Both the position numbers and the translations under genes were made by a program. A DNA stretch of 64,000 nucleotides from NCBI RefSeq assembly GCF_000143415.4, contig NW_003314321.1, positions 752,736 to 816,735 on the forward strand. Reading direction: 5' to 3'. The notes beneath the pieces are model-generated. The model searched no databases and was not told the DNA's origin. It saw nothing but the letters and a program-made list of their open reading frames with translations. Every line of letters begins with the position of its first letter. Position 1 is the first letter of the stretch. This document shows positions 21,352 through 30,093 of this stretch, piece by piece. Source of the DNA: Selaginella moellendorffii (taxonomy: Eukaryota > Streptophyta > Lycopodiopsida > Selaginellales > Selaginellaceae).

Positions 21352-23292
21352 CTACGTGACGATCAAACTCTCGTTGAGCTTGCTGCCACCGCCTTCTCCA
21401 TCACTCGGCCTCGCGATGGCGCCACAGAGATCACTGCGATCACCCCGGTAGATGTTTGCCAGGAGCACATACGAGGCCGAGTCCTCGGGCTCCAAGCTAA
21501 ACACCCGCCGCGCAGCGCTAGCGCCACTCTCCATGTCCTTGTAGCTCCGGCAAGCTCCCAGAAAGCATCGCCACTCCAGCGCATCCGGCAAGAACGGCAT
21601 GCTCGCAATCAGATCCTGCGCGTCGCGGAGATGCCCGGCCCTGCCCAAGAGATCCAGCACGCAGCAGTAGTGCTGCTTGCTCGCTCGCAATCCATAGTCC
21701 ATGCCCATGGACACGAAGTAGGATCGCGAGCCATAGACCTTGCCCTGGATGCTACACGCCAGGAGCACGGACACGAAGCACGCTTCGTCCGGCGCATCGA
21801 TCGGCGCAAGCGCATGGAATAGATCCAGCGCCTCAATCGAGTGGCCGCTCTGCGCGTAGCCGGCCAGCATCGCGCTCCAGCACACCACGTCGGGGCTCCA
21901 CATCCCATCCAGTAGCGCCCTCGCGGCGCGCACATCGCCGCGCTGCGCCATCGCCGCCAGCATTGTCGTGCACGACACGAGATTCCTCTCGGGCATCGCG
22001 TCGAAGAGCGCCTTGGCCTCGTCTAGGGCCCCTCCGCCAACGTAGGCGCCAACCATGGCCGTCCACGTCACCAAATTCTGATTGGGCATCGCGTCAAACG
22101 TGTGCTTGGCCTCCTCCAGATGCCCATTCTGGGCATATGCCACGAGCATCGCGTTCCAGCACACAACGTTTTGCTGGGGCATCTCGTCGAAGATTCGCTT
22201 CGCTTCTTCCACGTGGCCGGCCTCCGCGTGAGCCACAAGCACAGCCGTTGTCGATATGAGATTATGCTCGGGCATATTCTCGTAGAGCCTTGATGCCTCA
22301 TCCAGATGCCCAAGCTGGGCATATGCTGATAACAGGGCGTTCCAGGTGACTACGTTGCGCTGGTCCATTTGATCGAAGGTTTGCCTTGCCAATGCCAATT
22401 TTCCGTTGCTTGCGTACGCAGTGAGCATTGCGGTAGAGAGCACTAGGTCCTGCTCCGGAATTTGGACGTAAATCCGCTTTGCCCCATCCAGATGCCCATT
22501 CTGGGCATATGCAGTTAGCATTGCGGTCGAGCAGTACGGATCCCATTCGGGCATGTCGCCGTACAGCGCCATGGCGGAATCCAAGTGGGATCTGTGTGTG
22601 TGCCCCGTTAGCAGCGTCGTCCACGTCACAAGATCTCTCGCCGGCATTTGCTCAAAGAGAAACTCGGCAATTTGCAAATGCCCACTTTGGGCATATGCGG
22701 TTAGGATAGCATTCCACGACACGAGATTTTTCTCTGGAGTGGCATCGAAGGTAAGTTTTGCGTCTTCCAAGAGCCCACTTTGGGCATACGCTGCTAGCAT
22801 CGCATTATAACACGCGATCGTTCTCTCTGGCATAGAAGAAAATATCTCCTCGGCATCTTTGAGATGCCCATTTTGGGCATAGGCCGATAGCATCGCGCTC
22901 CACGAGACCGGTGTCCTGTCGGGCATTTGATCGAAAAGGAGCTTCGCGGCTTCCAGATACCCGGCCCGGGCATAGGTCGATAGCATGACGTTGGAAGCCA
23001 CTGGACACTCCTCCGGGAGCTCGTCGAAGAGACGCTTGGCCTCGAGGAGCTGCCGGTTCTGCGCGTAGGCCGAGATGATCATCACCCAAGTGTAGCTATC
23101 TTTCGCCCGGATCCCATCGAAAACCTGCTGTGCGTGCCTCGGGCTGCCACACTTCCCATACATCTCGATGAGCTTGTTGAGCACGAAGACGTCGGATGGA
23201 TTGATCTTGGCTCGGATTCGCGAGTGGACCTCGGTGGCTGCTCGGAGCGTCTTGGAGGACTCGATCTGTCTGACCAGAGCGCTTCTGTCCAT
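21352..23292 (-). CDS. Pentatricopeptide repeat protein, 646 aa
   Basis: The gene has one exon and an ATG at 23,290-23,292. After a short lead (residues 1-60, with a KCGSPRHAQQVFD repeat) come about 14 repeats, mostly 31 residues long, of the form SWNAMLxAYAQNGHLxxAxxxFDxMPxxN. The chain closes with longer P and L repeats (residues 480-610: YCCVLDLLGRAGHL, SMPFLPDALEW) and the first part of an E motif (YVLLANIY). PPR proteins bind single-stranded RNA in chloroplasts or mitochondria, one repeat per base; PLS types act in editing, splicing and stability. The E motif breaks off into GDRSDLCGAIARPSDGEGGG, unlike the usual ending, and there is no DYW deaminase. The coding end lies only about 50 bases from the end of the NTPase gene on the other strand. 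Confidence 0.92.
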   Translation of the reverse strand: MDRSALVRQIESSKTLRAATEVHSRIRAKINPSDVFVLNKLIEMYGKCGSPRHAQQVFDGIRAKDSYTWVMIISAYAQNRQLLEAKRLFDELPEECPVASNVMLSTYARAGYLEAAKLLFDQMPDRTPVSWSAMLSAYAQNGHLKDAEEIFSSMPERTIACYNAMLAAYAQSGLLEDAKLTFDATPEKNLVSWNAILTAYAQSGHLQIAEFLFEQMPARDLVTWTTLLTGHTHRSHLDSAMALYGDMPEWDPYCSTAMLTAYAQNGHLDGAKRIYVQIPEQDLVLSTAMLTAYASNGKLALARQTFDQMDQRNVVTWNALLSAYAQLGHLDEASRLYENMPEHNLISTTAVLVAHAEAGHVEEAKRIFDEMPQQNVVCWNAMLVAYAQNGHLEEAKHTFDAMPNQNLVTWTAMVGAYVGGGALDEAKALFDAMPERNLVSCTTMLAAMAQRGDVRAARALLDGMWSPDVVCWSAMLAGYAQSGHSIEALDLFHALAPIDAPDEACFVSVLLACSIQGKVYGSRSYFVSMGMDYGLRASKQHYCCVLDLLGRAGHLRDAQDLIASMPFLPDALEWRCFLGACRSYKDMESGASAARRVFSLEPEDSASYVLLANIYRGDRSDLCGAIARPSDGEGGGSKLNESLIVT

Positions 23293-23400
23293 ATAGAAAC
23301 TCGACTGTGCCGTCTCATAGAACTCGCGAGCGATGGAGATCTTCCAAACTCCTTGGAAGAAAGCATAAAAATTTAAGTAGAAGAAACTGTGCTGTGGAGG

Positions 23401-25245
23401 TCACCTGGGAACTTCTGCCGAGCTGCTGAAGTAGAATGGAACCGAGCCCGAGTAGCTCGTCCCGGTCGTGGAGGCGAGCTCCTGCGCGTTTACCATGAGT
23501 GGGATCGGCCTCTCGGGCATGGACGGCACCGCGAGATCGTTCTCCAGCATCTTCACAACCTGTGCCATGCTCGGCCTGTAAGCTACCTGGGGATGAGCGC
23601 ACAGGAGTGCCACCAGTATAAAACTCTCCACCACCTCCTCGTCTCCCAGCTTGTCCATGGGCTGCTGCAAAATATCCACGATCCGCGTCTCCTTCATCAC
23701 TGACCACGCCCAGTCCGCGATGGGCACCGGCCTGTCGCTGGCTGGAGTGTGAACCAGCGCCTTTCTCCCGCTGAGCAGCTCCAAGAACACGATCCCAAAG
23801 CTGTAGACGTCGCTCTTGTCGGTCAGCTGATTGTAGAGAACGTACTCCGGAGCGACGTAGCCTTGGGTTCCGGCAACTCCAGTCGTCATGTGTGTCATCC
23901 CCTCGGGAGCGAACTTGGCGAGGCCGAAGTCCGCGACTTTGGCGTTGAATTCCGAATCCAGGAGAATGTTGCCACCTTTGATGTCCCTGTGGATGATCGC
24001 TGGCTGCGCACCGTTGTGCAAGTATGCCAATCCTTTGGCCGTTCCAATCGCGATCTTCTGGCGAGTCGGCCAGTCGAGGTTCTTCTTAAACTTCCCAAAG
24101 AGGTGATCGTCGAGGCTGCCGTTGGACATGAACTCGTAGACGATGATCCGCTGGTGTCCCTCGCTGCGGCTGCTTCCAATGCACCATCCCAGGAGAGGAG
24201 CCAAGTTCTTGTGCCGGACGCTGCTGATCATCTCCATCTCGTGGACGAATCCCTCGTCACCCGCGGGAGAGCAGTTCTTGAATCTCTTGAGTGCCACCAC
24301 CGTTCCATCCTGGAGAACTCCCTTGTAAACGTTTCCATAGCCACCTTGCCCGATGAGCGTCGTCCGGTGGAAGTTCCTGGTCGCCGCCTTCATCTCGTGC
24401 ATGTCGAAGCGAATCAAGCTCGCGTTGGAATGCATCGATCTCTCGAGAGCGGAGTCTCGATCCTCCAGCAGCTTCCTTCGAGATTTTTCCTTGCAGCGTT
24501 TCCTCCACCATAGCCAAGCCAGCACTCCTGTGCCACTTAACGCTAAAAATCCAGCCACCACGATCAAAGCGATCTTCCAGACCTCTCTTTTCTCCCCACC
24601 TCGGCTTCCCTGGTTGAAGAACATGCATGCCACTGTGCCTGGATCCGTCGGGCCATTAAGATTCACGATGGAGGCAGCGTAGATGTGAGCGTAATCCAGG
24701 CAAGTGCTGCCATTGGATCGAAAGCTCACCGAGCTCACCACAGCGGCAGTGCAAGCGCTGCAAGACGGCCCATCTCCAATATTTCCTCGGCAGTTCGTCT
24801 GGATATTCGCTATGGAGGCCGAGCTCGTGGCGCTCGTGAAATCCCCGACGCTGGTGAAATTCGGGCAGCGCGTGGATCCTGATTCTAGAGTCTGAGAATC
24901 GATGCTACACCGTACCGTGATATCTGGAGCCACGCCCTGGCGCTGGAGCGACGCCTGGAAATCTTGGATGCATGTCGATGCGGTGGCTGCTGGGAACAAG
25001 AATCTCTGCGTCCTGTTGAGCTGCGCCGCGATGACAAGATTGAGCTCCTCCCTCACGGCCAGACACTGGCGTCCCGGATCCCTGTCATTCCTCGCGAAAG
25101 CAAACTCGTCGGCAGTCACCGAGAAATCCAGAGGGCAAGAAGATTGGCCGAGAACGAGCAATCGCGCTGGGGAGAAGAATCGGAGCAGCGCCGCTGCTGC
25201 CACCGCTACAAGAAGCAAGCGCCTTGATCGGCCATAGGCGGACAT
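23401..25245 (-). CDS. SPARK-type receptor-like protein kinase, 614 aa
   Basis: The ATG at 25,243-25,245 is chosen because a hydrophobic signal peptide (LLLVAVAAAALLRFF) follows it directly; the longer frame begins at TTG. The ectodomain (residues about 30-215) has a CPLDFS start and spaced cysteines (CSIDSQ, CPNFTS, CSACTAA), as in the SPARK domain of At1g11050-like kinases. A transmembrane helix (IALIVVAGFLALSGTGVLAWLWW) lies near residue 235. The kinase domain (about 305-580) has GQGGYGNVYKG, VALKRF, HRDIKGGN, DFGLAKF and APEYV, so all catalytic residues are present. It is a single exon. It should sit in the plasma membrane and phosphorylate Ser/Thr. SPARK kinases of flowering plants include regulators of arbuscular mycorrhiza; that role here is only inference. 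Confidence 0.93.
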   Translation of the reverse strand: MSAYGRSRRLLLVAVAAAALLRFFSPARLLVLGQSSCPLDFSVTADEFAFARNDRDPGRQCLAVREELNLVIAAQLNRTQRFLFPAATASTCIQDFQASLQRQGVAPDITVRCSIDSQTLESGSTRCPNFTSVGDFTSATSSASIANIQTNCRGNIGDGPSCSACTAAVVSSVSFRSNGSTCLDYAHIYAASIVNLNGPTDPGTVACMFFNQGSRGGEKREVWKIALIVVAGFLALSGTGVLAWLWWRKRCKEKSRRKLLEDRDSALERSMHSNASLIRFDMHEMKAATRNFHRTTLIGQGGYGNVYKGVLQDGTVVALKRFKNCSPAGDEGFVHEMEMISSVRHKNLAPLLGWCIGSSRSEGHQRIIVYEFMSNGSLDDHLFGKFKKNLDWPTRQKIAIGTAKGLAYLHNGAQPAIIHRDIKGGNILLDSEFNAKVADFGLAKFAPEGMTHMTTGVAGTQGYVAPEYVLYNQLTDKSDVYSFGIVFLELLSGRKALVHTPASDRPVPIADWAWSVMKETRIVDILQQPMDKLGDEEVVESFILVALLCAHPQVAYRPSMAQVVKMLENDLAVPSMPERPIPLMVNAQELASTTGTSYSGSVPFYFSSSAEVPR

Positions 25246-25530
25246 CAGCGATCGATTGCTCGATCTCTCGCCAGAAGAGAAAATCAAAAGCGACTGCTAG
25301 AAGACGACAGAGGACATGACAATCGTGTGTTCGAATCTTAGCCCTATAATTTGGACAAAGGGTAAAAAAGAGGACGTTAAAAAGAAATGCGGTAGAAGTA
25401 GAAAAATGAGACTACTTGGGATCGAATCCTGCCCCCTGCGCAACGCGTCTAAGGTCCACCGACACTACACTCTAAAAGAAGAAGCTCGCTTTCTTCCATC
25501 GTGCATTCGATCCAATCTTACTCCAAATCC
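25246..25530. promoter_or_regulatory. Shared divergent promoter region, receptor kinase / LEA_2
   Basis: Only 285 bases separate the two start codons, which point away from each other, so both promoters and both 5' leaders must lie here. I see no clear TATA box. A stretch at 25,412-25,475 with GGATCGAATCC looks faintly tRNA-like but does not fold. Confidence 0.5.
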
Positions 25531-26604
25531 ATGGCCGATTCGTCCGATCCCAGCAGCATCGAGGTCGCGGAGCGCGGCGCCAAGAGCAAAGATCACCAGG
25601 AAGAGCAGGAGTCCGAGGGATTCATGGCCAAGGTAAAGGATTTCATCCACGACATTGGGGAGAAGATCGAGGAGACGATAGGTTTCGGCAAGCCCACGGC
25701 CAGCCTGAGTGGATTCCATCTCCCCAGCATCAATCTCGAGAAGGCCGATGTGGTCGTGGACGTGCTCATCAAGAACCCCAATCCAGTCCCCATTCCTCTG
25801 GTCGACATCGAGTACCTGATCGAGAGCGATGGCCGCAAGCTCGTCTCCGGGACGATCCCCGACGCCGGCACGATCCACGCGCACGGATCCGAGACGGTGA
25901 AGATCCCTCTCACCCTGATCTACAAGGACATCGAGGACACCTACGATGATATCAAGCCCGGCGCGGTGATCCCCTACCGCGCCAAGGTCGCGCTCTTGAT
26001 CGACGTGCCGGTGTTTGGGCGGATCACGATCCCGCTGGAGAAGACGGGCGAGATCCCCATCCCTTACAAGCCCGACGTGGATGTGGATAGCGTGGAGTGG
26101 GATCGCCTCTCGCTCGAGGAGACCGCGGCGACGATGAAGATCAAGGTGGAGAACAAGAACAAATTCGATCTGGGCGTGCGCGAGCTGGAATTCGAGCTCA
26201 CGCTGGCGGACACGCCGATCAGCCGCGCCAAGCTCGGGCAGTCCGCGGACATTGCCGGCGATGGAGTAGGGTTCTTGGAGGTGCCCATCTCGTTTCGTCC
26301 CAAGGATTTTGGATCCGCGCTGTGGGGGATCATCCGTGGCCGCGGCGCTGGCTATAGCTTGGTGGGGAAATTGGAGGTGGAGACTCCATTCGGGCCAATG
26401 CATTTGCCCATCTCCAAGGAAGGAGGGAAGACTACGCTCAAGAAGAAAGAGGGGTGTAAAGACGAGGACGAGGACGAGGACGAAGGGGACGATGGCGAGA
26501 AGAAGAGCCACCATAGCTGGGGGATATTCTCTTCTTCGCGAGAAGCCGAGGTAGAAGCTGATCGAGAAGCCAAGGTCGAAGCCGATCGATCTCTCGAGAA
26601 TTGA
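25531..26604 (+). CDS. LEA_2 / desiccation-related protein, 357 aa
   Basis: The ATG at 25,531 is used; the frame is open further up only from GTG. After an acidic head and an amphipathic segment (AKVKDFIHDIGEKIEETIGFG) come two LEA_2/WHy-type beta domains: residues about 60-165 (VVVDVLIKNPNPVPIPLVDIEYLIESDGRKL...SGTIPDAG) and about 185-300 (MKIKVENKNKFDLGVRELEFELTL). NPNP and the VxNxN pattern are family marks. The tail is a Lys cluster followed by a run of alternating Asp and Glu (about residues 315-330) and repeats of EAEVEADREAK. It is related to the Arabidopsis desiccation-related LEA14-type proteins, folded LEA proteins thought to protect cells in water loss. No signal peptide, so probably cytosolic. 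One exon. Confidence 0.9.
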   Translation: MADSSDPSSIEVAERGAKSKDHQEEQESEGFMAKVKDFIHDIGEKIEETIGFGKPTASLSGFHLPSINLEKADVVVDVLIKNPNPVPIPLVDIEYLIESDGRKLVSGTIPDAGTIHAHGSETVKIPLTLIYKDIEDTYDDIKPGAVIPYRAKVALLIDVPVFGRITIPLEKTGEIPIPYKPDVDVDSVEWDRLSLEETAATMKIKVENKNKFDLGVRELEFELTLADTPISRAKLGQSADIAGDGVGFLEVPISFRPKDFGSALWGIIRGRGAGYSLVGKLEVETPFGPMHLPISKEGGKTTLKKKEGCKDEDEDEDEGDDGEKKSHHSWGIFSSSREAEVEADREAKVEADRSLEN

Positions 26605-26889
26605 TCTCTCGCTTGGTGTGCTCGATCTTTTGCTTGGTATACCTATATGTATAAGCTTGATCATCGAGAAGATATGAACGTTTGCATGTTGTTTCGTAAA
26701 ACTTCCAACTTTCCTGGAGGATCTTCTTTTGGTTTTTGCGCTTGAATTTTTTCTTTTCTTTCTTCCCAAAATCGGAACCGGGTGAGTTTGATCTCGAGGC
26801 GAGCGATCAAACCGACCTGTTTCCTTCCAGGCAAAAGGCCACTTTGTAAGAGGATCAAACTTTGCTACTGAGTGATCGCATCGCTCGTC

Positions 26890-27743
26890 TTACTCGGTTG
26901 CGCCCGTGATCTTCTTCTTGAGCTCCTCCACGTCTTCCAAGAGCTCCTTTCTACTCGACTGCCACGAGCACGAATTCTTTCAGCTTCTGGAGGAGTTCTG
27001 AGCTAAAAAACAATCGTACCTTGAAGAGAAGGTACCGATAGACGAACCAGCCAGTGTATCCCAGTCCGACGAGCTCCATCACCTTTGGAAGCTGATCGAT
27101 CGATCAGCAGAAAATGTTTCGTAAGCCACCGCAATTGTGATTTTTTCTCAAGTGACACTAACCAATGGAACAGAGTTTATAGCTCCAACTATCGTTGCCG
27201 AGAACCACAGCGTCACAAGCGCTCCACCGCCGTAAACCAGAACAGTGCTCTTGTTCTCCACAGATTCCCACTGCAAAGAAAGATGAAGTGAGACAACGCT
27301 CTCATCGGATGCTGCATGCCAAACCTTGGTCTTCAAATCTGAAAAGATGTCCTCGACTTGCTTGCTCACGTCTTCCGTGGATGTTGTCGTGCCAGTTTCC
27401 TCGGACGAGGTCGTTGCCTTCAGAGGAGCAAACCTCAAAGATCCTGCGAGGCGGCCAAAATTCTCAATCACACAGTGATCGATGCCAAGCACTAAAAATT
27501 CCGCTAAGGACATACTCTAGGTAGCTGGAAATCCACAAAAATATTTCGCGAGCAATGGATGGATTCTCACTAACCTGGCATTGTCGCGCTGTGCAGCTTC
27601 ACGGGAGCGCCATGGAACGCTCTCCTCAGTGGAAGCGGCCGGATCGCCGAAGCCGGCGACGACGAAGCCGATGCTGCCGCCGACGCTGCTGCCGCGCAGC
27701 AAGATGATGGAGCGGCGGTGAATGCCGCCACTGTTGCCGCCAT
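26890..27743 (-). CDS. CURT1: CURVATURE THYLAKOID 1-type protein (one-base frame break)
   Basis: Exons (minus) are 27,575-27,743; 27,325-27,443; 27,163-27,270; 27,020-27,092 and 26,890-26,958, all with GT/AG borders. Exon 1 is an Ala/Ser-rich chloroplast transit peptide starting MAATVAAFTAAP. The mature part has an acidic helix (VSKQVEDIFSDLKTK), WESVENKSTVLVYGGGALV with the first membrane helix, SATIVGAINSVPL, then VMELVGLG, GWFVYRYLLF and a C-terminal helix SSRKELLEDVEELKKKI. CURT1 proteins oligomerise and bend grana margins. In exon 4, plus-strand bases 27,060-27,063 are four C where the conserved GLGYTGW reading needs three, so the frame breaks there. This is a recent mutation or a homopolymer error. 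The next gene upstream on the same strand is NIPA. Confidence 0.9.
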
Positions 27744-28077
27744 CGCGCCCGTGAATTCGCACTCCCGGCCCCAAATTTCCCTCTCCCTCTCGCGCACTGG
27801 CAGGCAAGGCGGATGATCTAAACGAGAACCTCAAGAACCCCACTAGACAGAATGTCTTGCGAATATGCTCATCCGTCACGGACATTCCGCCACCTGTCCC
27901 CAGAATATACGACGGCGATTCGAAAGACATGGCGCGAAACAGCATCACATTGGCCAGTGCGTTGACGCCACGTAGCCATTTCTTATCTCCTCTTTCTCTA
28001 TATACATGTCAAAAGGAAGAACGAAAAAGATCCAAAGGTAATAACAAAGAGAAAAAACCATCTAAAACCTCAATCGA

Positions 28078-29738
28078 TCAAAAAACCAGCCGAGCTGCTG
28101 GTTCTCTTCTCAGCGGGATGTTCTCCATGTCAATCCCTTCCATCTCGAGCTCGTTGGTCTCAAAATGTCTAAAGCCCCCAATCTCTACTGATAATCTAGT
28201 CGACGTTGATGGAGTCATTCCAGTATAAATGCCTGTGTCGCAAGAAAGAGAAAACAATCAGATCAAAGCTTTCCTAGGAAGAAACTTTGCAAAAGCTAGC
28301 TTACTCATTCCCGAATCCAACGCGTTGTCACCAAGGTCCTTGGTGACATGCAGCAAAAACGTCCCCGAAAGGATGGTGATGAATCCGCAAAGCTCGGTCA
28401 CGATCGTGGATGGTGTTTGTCCATCCCAGTCCTGTGTGAGTAGCTATAATTGACACGAATCATTCATCAGGTCCAAAGGAGAGAACTGAGCGTGTTACCT
28501 TGAACATTATCACGCTCGCGAGGATTGTCAGCGCTGTGAACATGACGTAGTAGACTGGAGAAACGATGGCAGTGTTGAAAGTGTCGAGTGCCTGCCGGAT
28601 CAACAACAAAAACAAGAGCAAAAGCGTTAACTTGTTGGATCGACATCAAAGCATTTGTTTGTACCTTGTTCAAGTAATTCATTTGCGTGACAACGCAAAC
28701 AGCCACAAAGATTGCAAATATCCACGACTGGACATATATCAGCTGGTTCTGGCCTTGAAACGTTAGCTTCAAGGCAATTCCAAGAGCTTTCACGCTCATG
28801 ACCTGCGCATCCAGTCCAAACTTTCAGAAAGAAAAACGACAAGAAATAAGCTCGAGTTTTCTCACCGAAAGAGAGCCCACCAGGGAGCAAATGCCAATGT
28901 AAACCATTACGTGAGTGTTTCCATACTGGGGAACAAAATGGATCTTCAGCATCATGACCAAAGACAACACGCACAGTGCATAGAGCATAAATCCTGGATA
29001 CAAGAGAAAAAGAAAGCCAAGTTTATCAGTGGAAACTTAATCTGCTTACACACCTATGTGTATACAAACTTACACATTTTAATGCATTCGGGTCCAAAGT
29101 ATACCAGGTTGAGTAGCAGCATCCCAAATCTCTGTCACTGAAGTCATTACTCGCTCCCCTGGTGCGTGGAGCACGATAGTGATCGATCCGACAATACAAA
29201 GAAGGCAGCCCAGCATCCCGAGTACATGGAGCTTCTCCTTGAGCACAAAATGCGCTAAGGTAGCACTACTCAAGCAAAAAAAACATAAGCTATCGTTTGC
29301 TGCCTGTGAAAATGATGTTTACCTCACGATGATGCTGAGAGCACCGAGAGGAGTCACAAGTATCGCTGGAGCAAATGCATAAGCAGCAAAGTTTGCGATT
29401 TCTCCCACAATCACTGCCATAACAAAGATTATTTATCTTTTCAATCAATCAATCTTTCACGAGCTCTTACTCGTCATCATCCCGACCCACCACAAAGGCT
29501 CATAGAGATACGAATACCCTCCAGAACCTGGGAAGAACAAAGAGATAGATTGAAACACTCGGAGAAACGAAAAAAAAAAATGTAAAGTCTTATGACCTGC
29601 TCTTACTCCGTCCGCAGCTGCGCGTTTCAATCCTTTCTTCTTGATGATAAAACTAGAGCCGATGAAGACACTGGAAGCTAGAGCGAGTCCAAATCCTTTG
29701 CGGTTGTCACTGGTGTCAAAACCAGCTGTATCTCCCAT
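28078..29738 (-). CDS. NIPA-type magnesium transporter
   Basis: The ATG is at 29,736-29,738 and the stop at 28,078-28,080, with about eight short introns. Exon 1 gives the family signature [18 protein letters not shown]. Then follow [108 protein letters not shown] and [13 protein letters not shown]. These are the nine or so membrane helices of the DUF803/NIPA family, which carries Mg2+ and resembles the drug/metabolite transporter fold. The C-terminus is short and acidic ([17 protein letters not shown]). In plants it would act in the plasma or endosomal membrane. It is divergent with IFT172, with 355 bases between start codons. Confidence 0.93.
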
Positions 29739-30093
29739 GATAAACAACTAGAACGCCATAGAAACGCATAGTCTAGATCTTCCAGCCCCATGTCACACCA
29801 TATGCCATAGCCTAAAACTCCATCGCTGCAGCCGCATTTGCCCGAAAACACGTTTCCGCGATCATCTATCCGCCGGGATCTCGGATCGCCAGGAAATTCC
29901 TGGATCCATACCTGGAAATCGCGCTCTGGATTGCAAGGAGTAGCGATGGCGATGGCGGCAGCCACACGCACCTCTCGGAACCCTACGCCACATTTTCTCT
30001 AGGGCTGAATTGGCAATTTCAAAAGAGGTATATTCTCTTAAAAGAGAAATATTCCGCCCTCCAGTAAAGAACTAGGGCTAGGCGATCGAGAGA
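29739..30093. promoter_or_regulatory. Shared divergent promoter region, NIPA / IFT172
   Basis: Start codons of the two genes are 355 bases apart and face outward. The region contains CTAGGGCT/ACTAGGGCTAGG motifs close to the IFT172 start, but no obvious TATA box. A small minus-strand frame crosses it but shows no family. Confidence 0.55.

Noticed and set aside
23749-24513. Plus-strand frame of 254 codons opposite the receptor kinase
   Set aside because: It lies exactly over the kinase domain, which has all catalytic motifs on the minus strand.
25412-25475. tRNA-like string with GGATCGAATCC and a following CGCGT loop
   Set aside because: No acceptor stem or consistent T-arm and anticodon arm could be paired on either strand.
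25465-26769. Minus-strand frame of 434 codons opposite the LEA_2 gene
   Set aside because: Shadow of the GC-rich LEA_2 frame; its protein is His/Arg-rich without a family, while the plus frame matches LEA_2.
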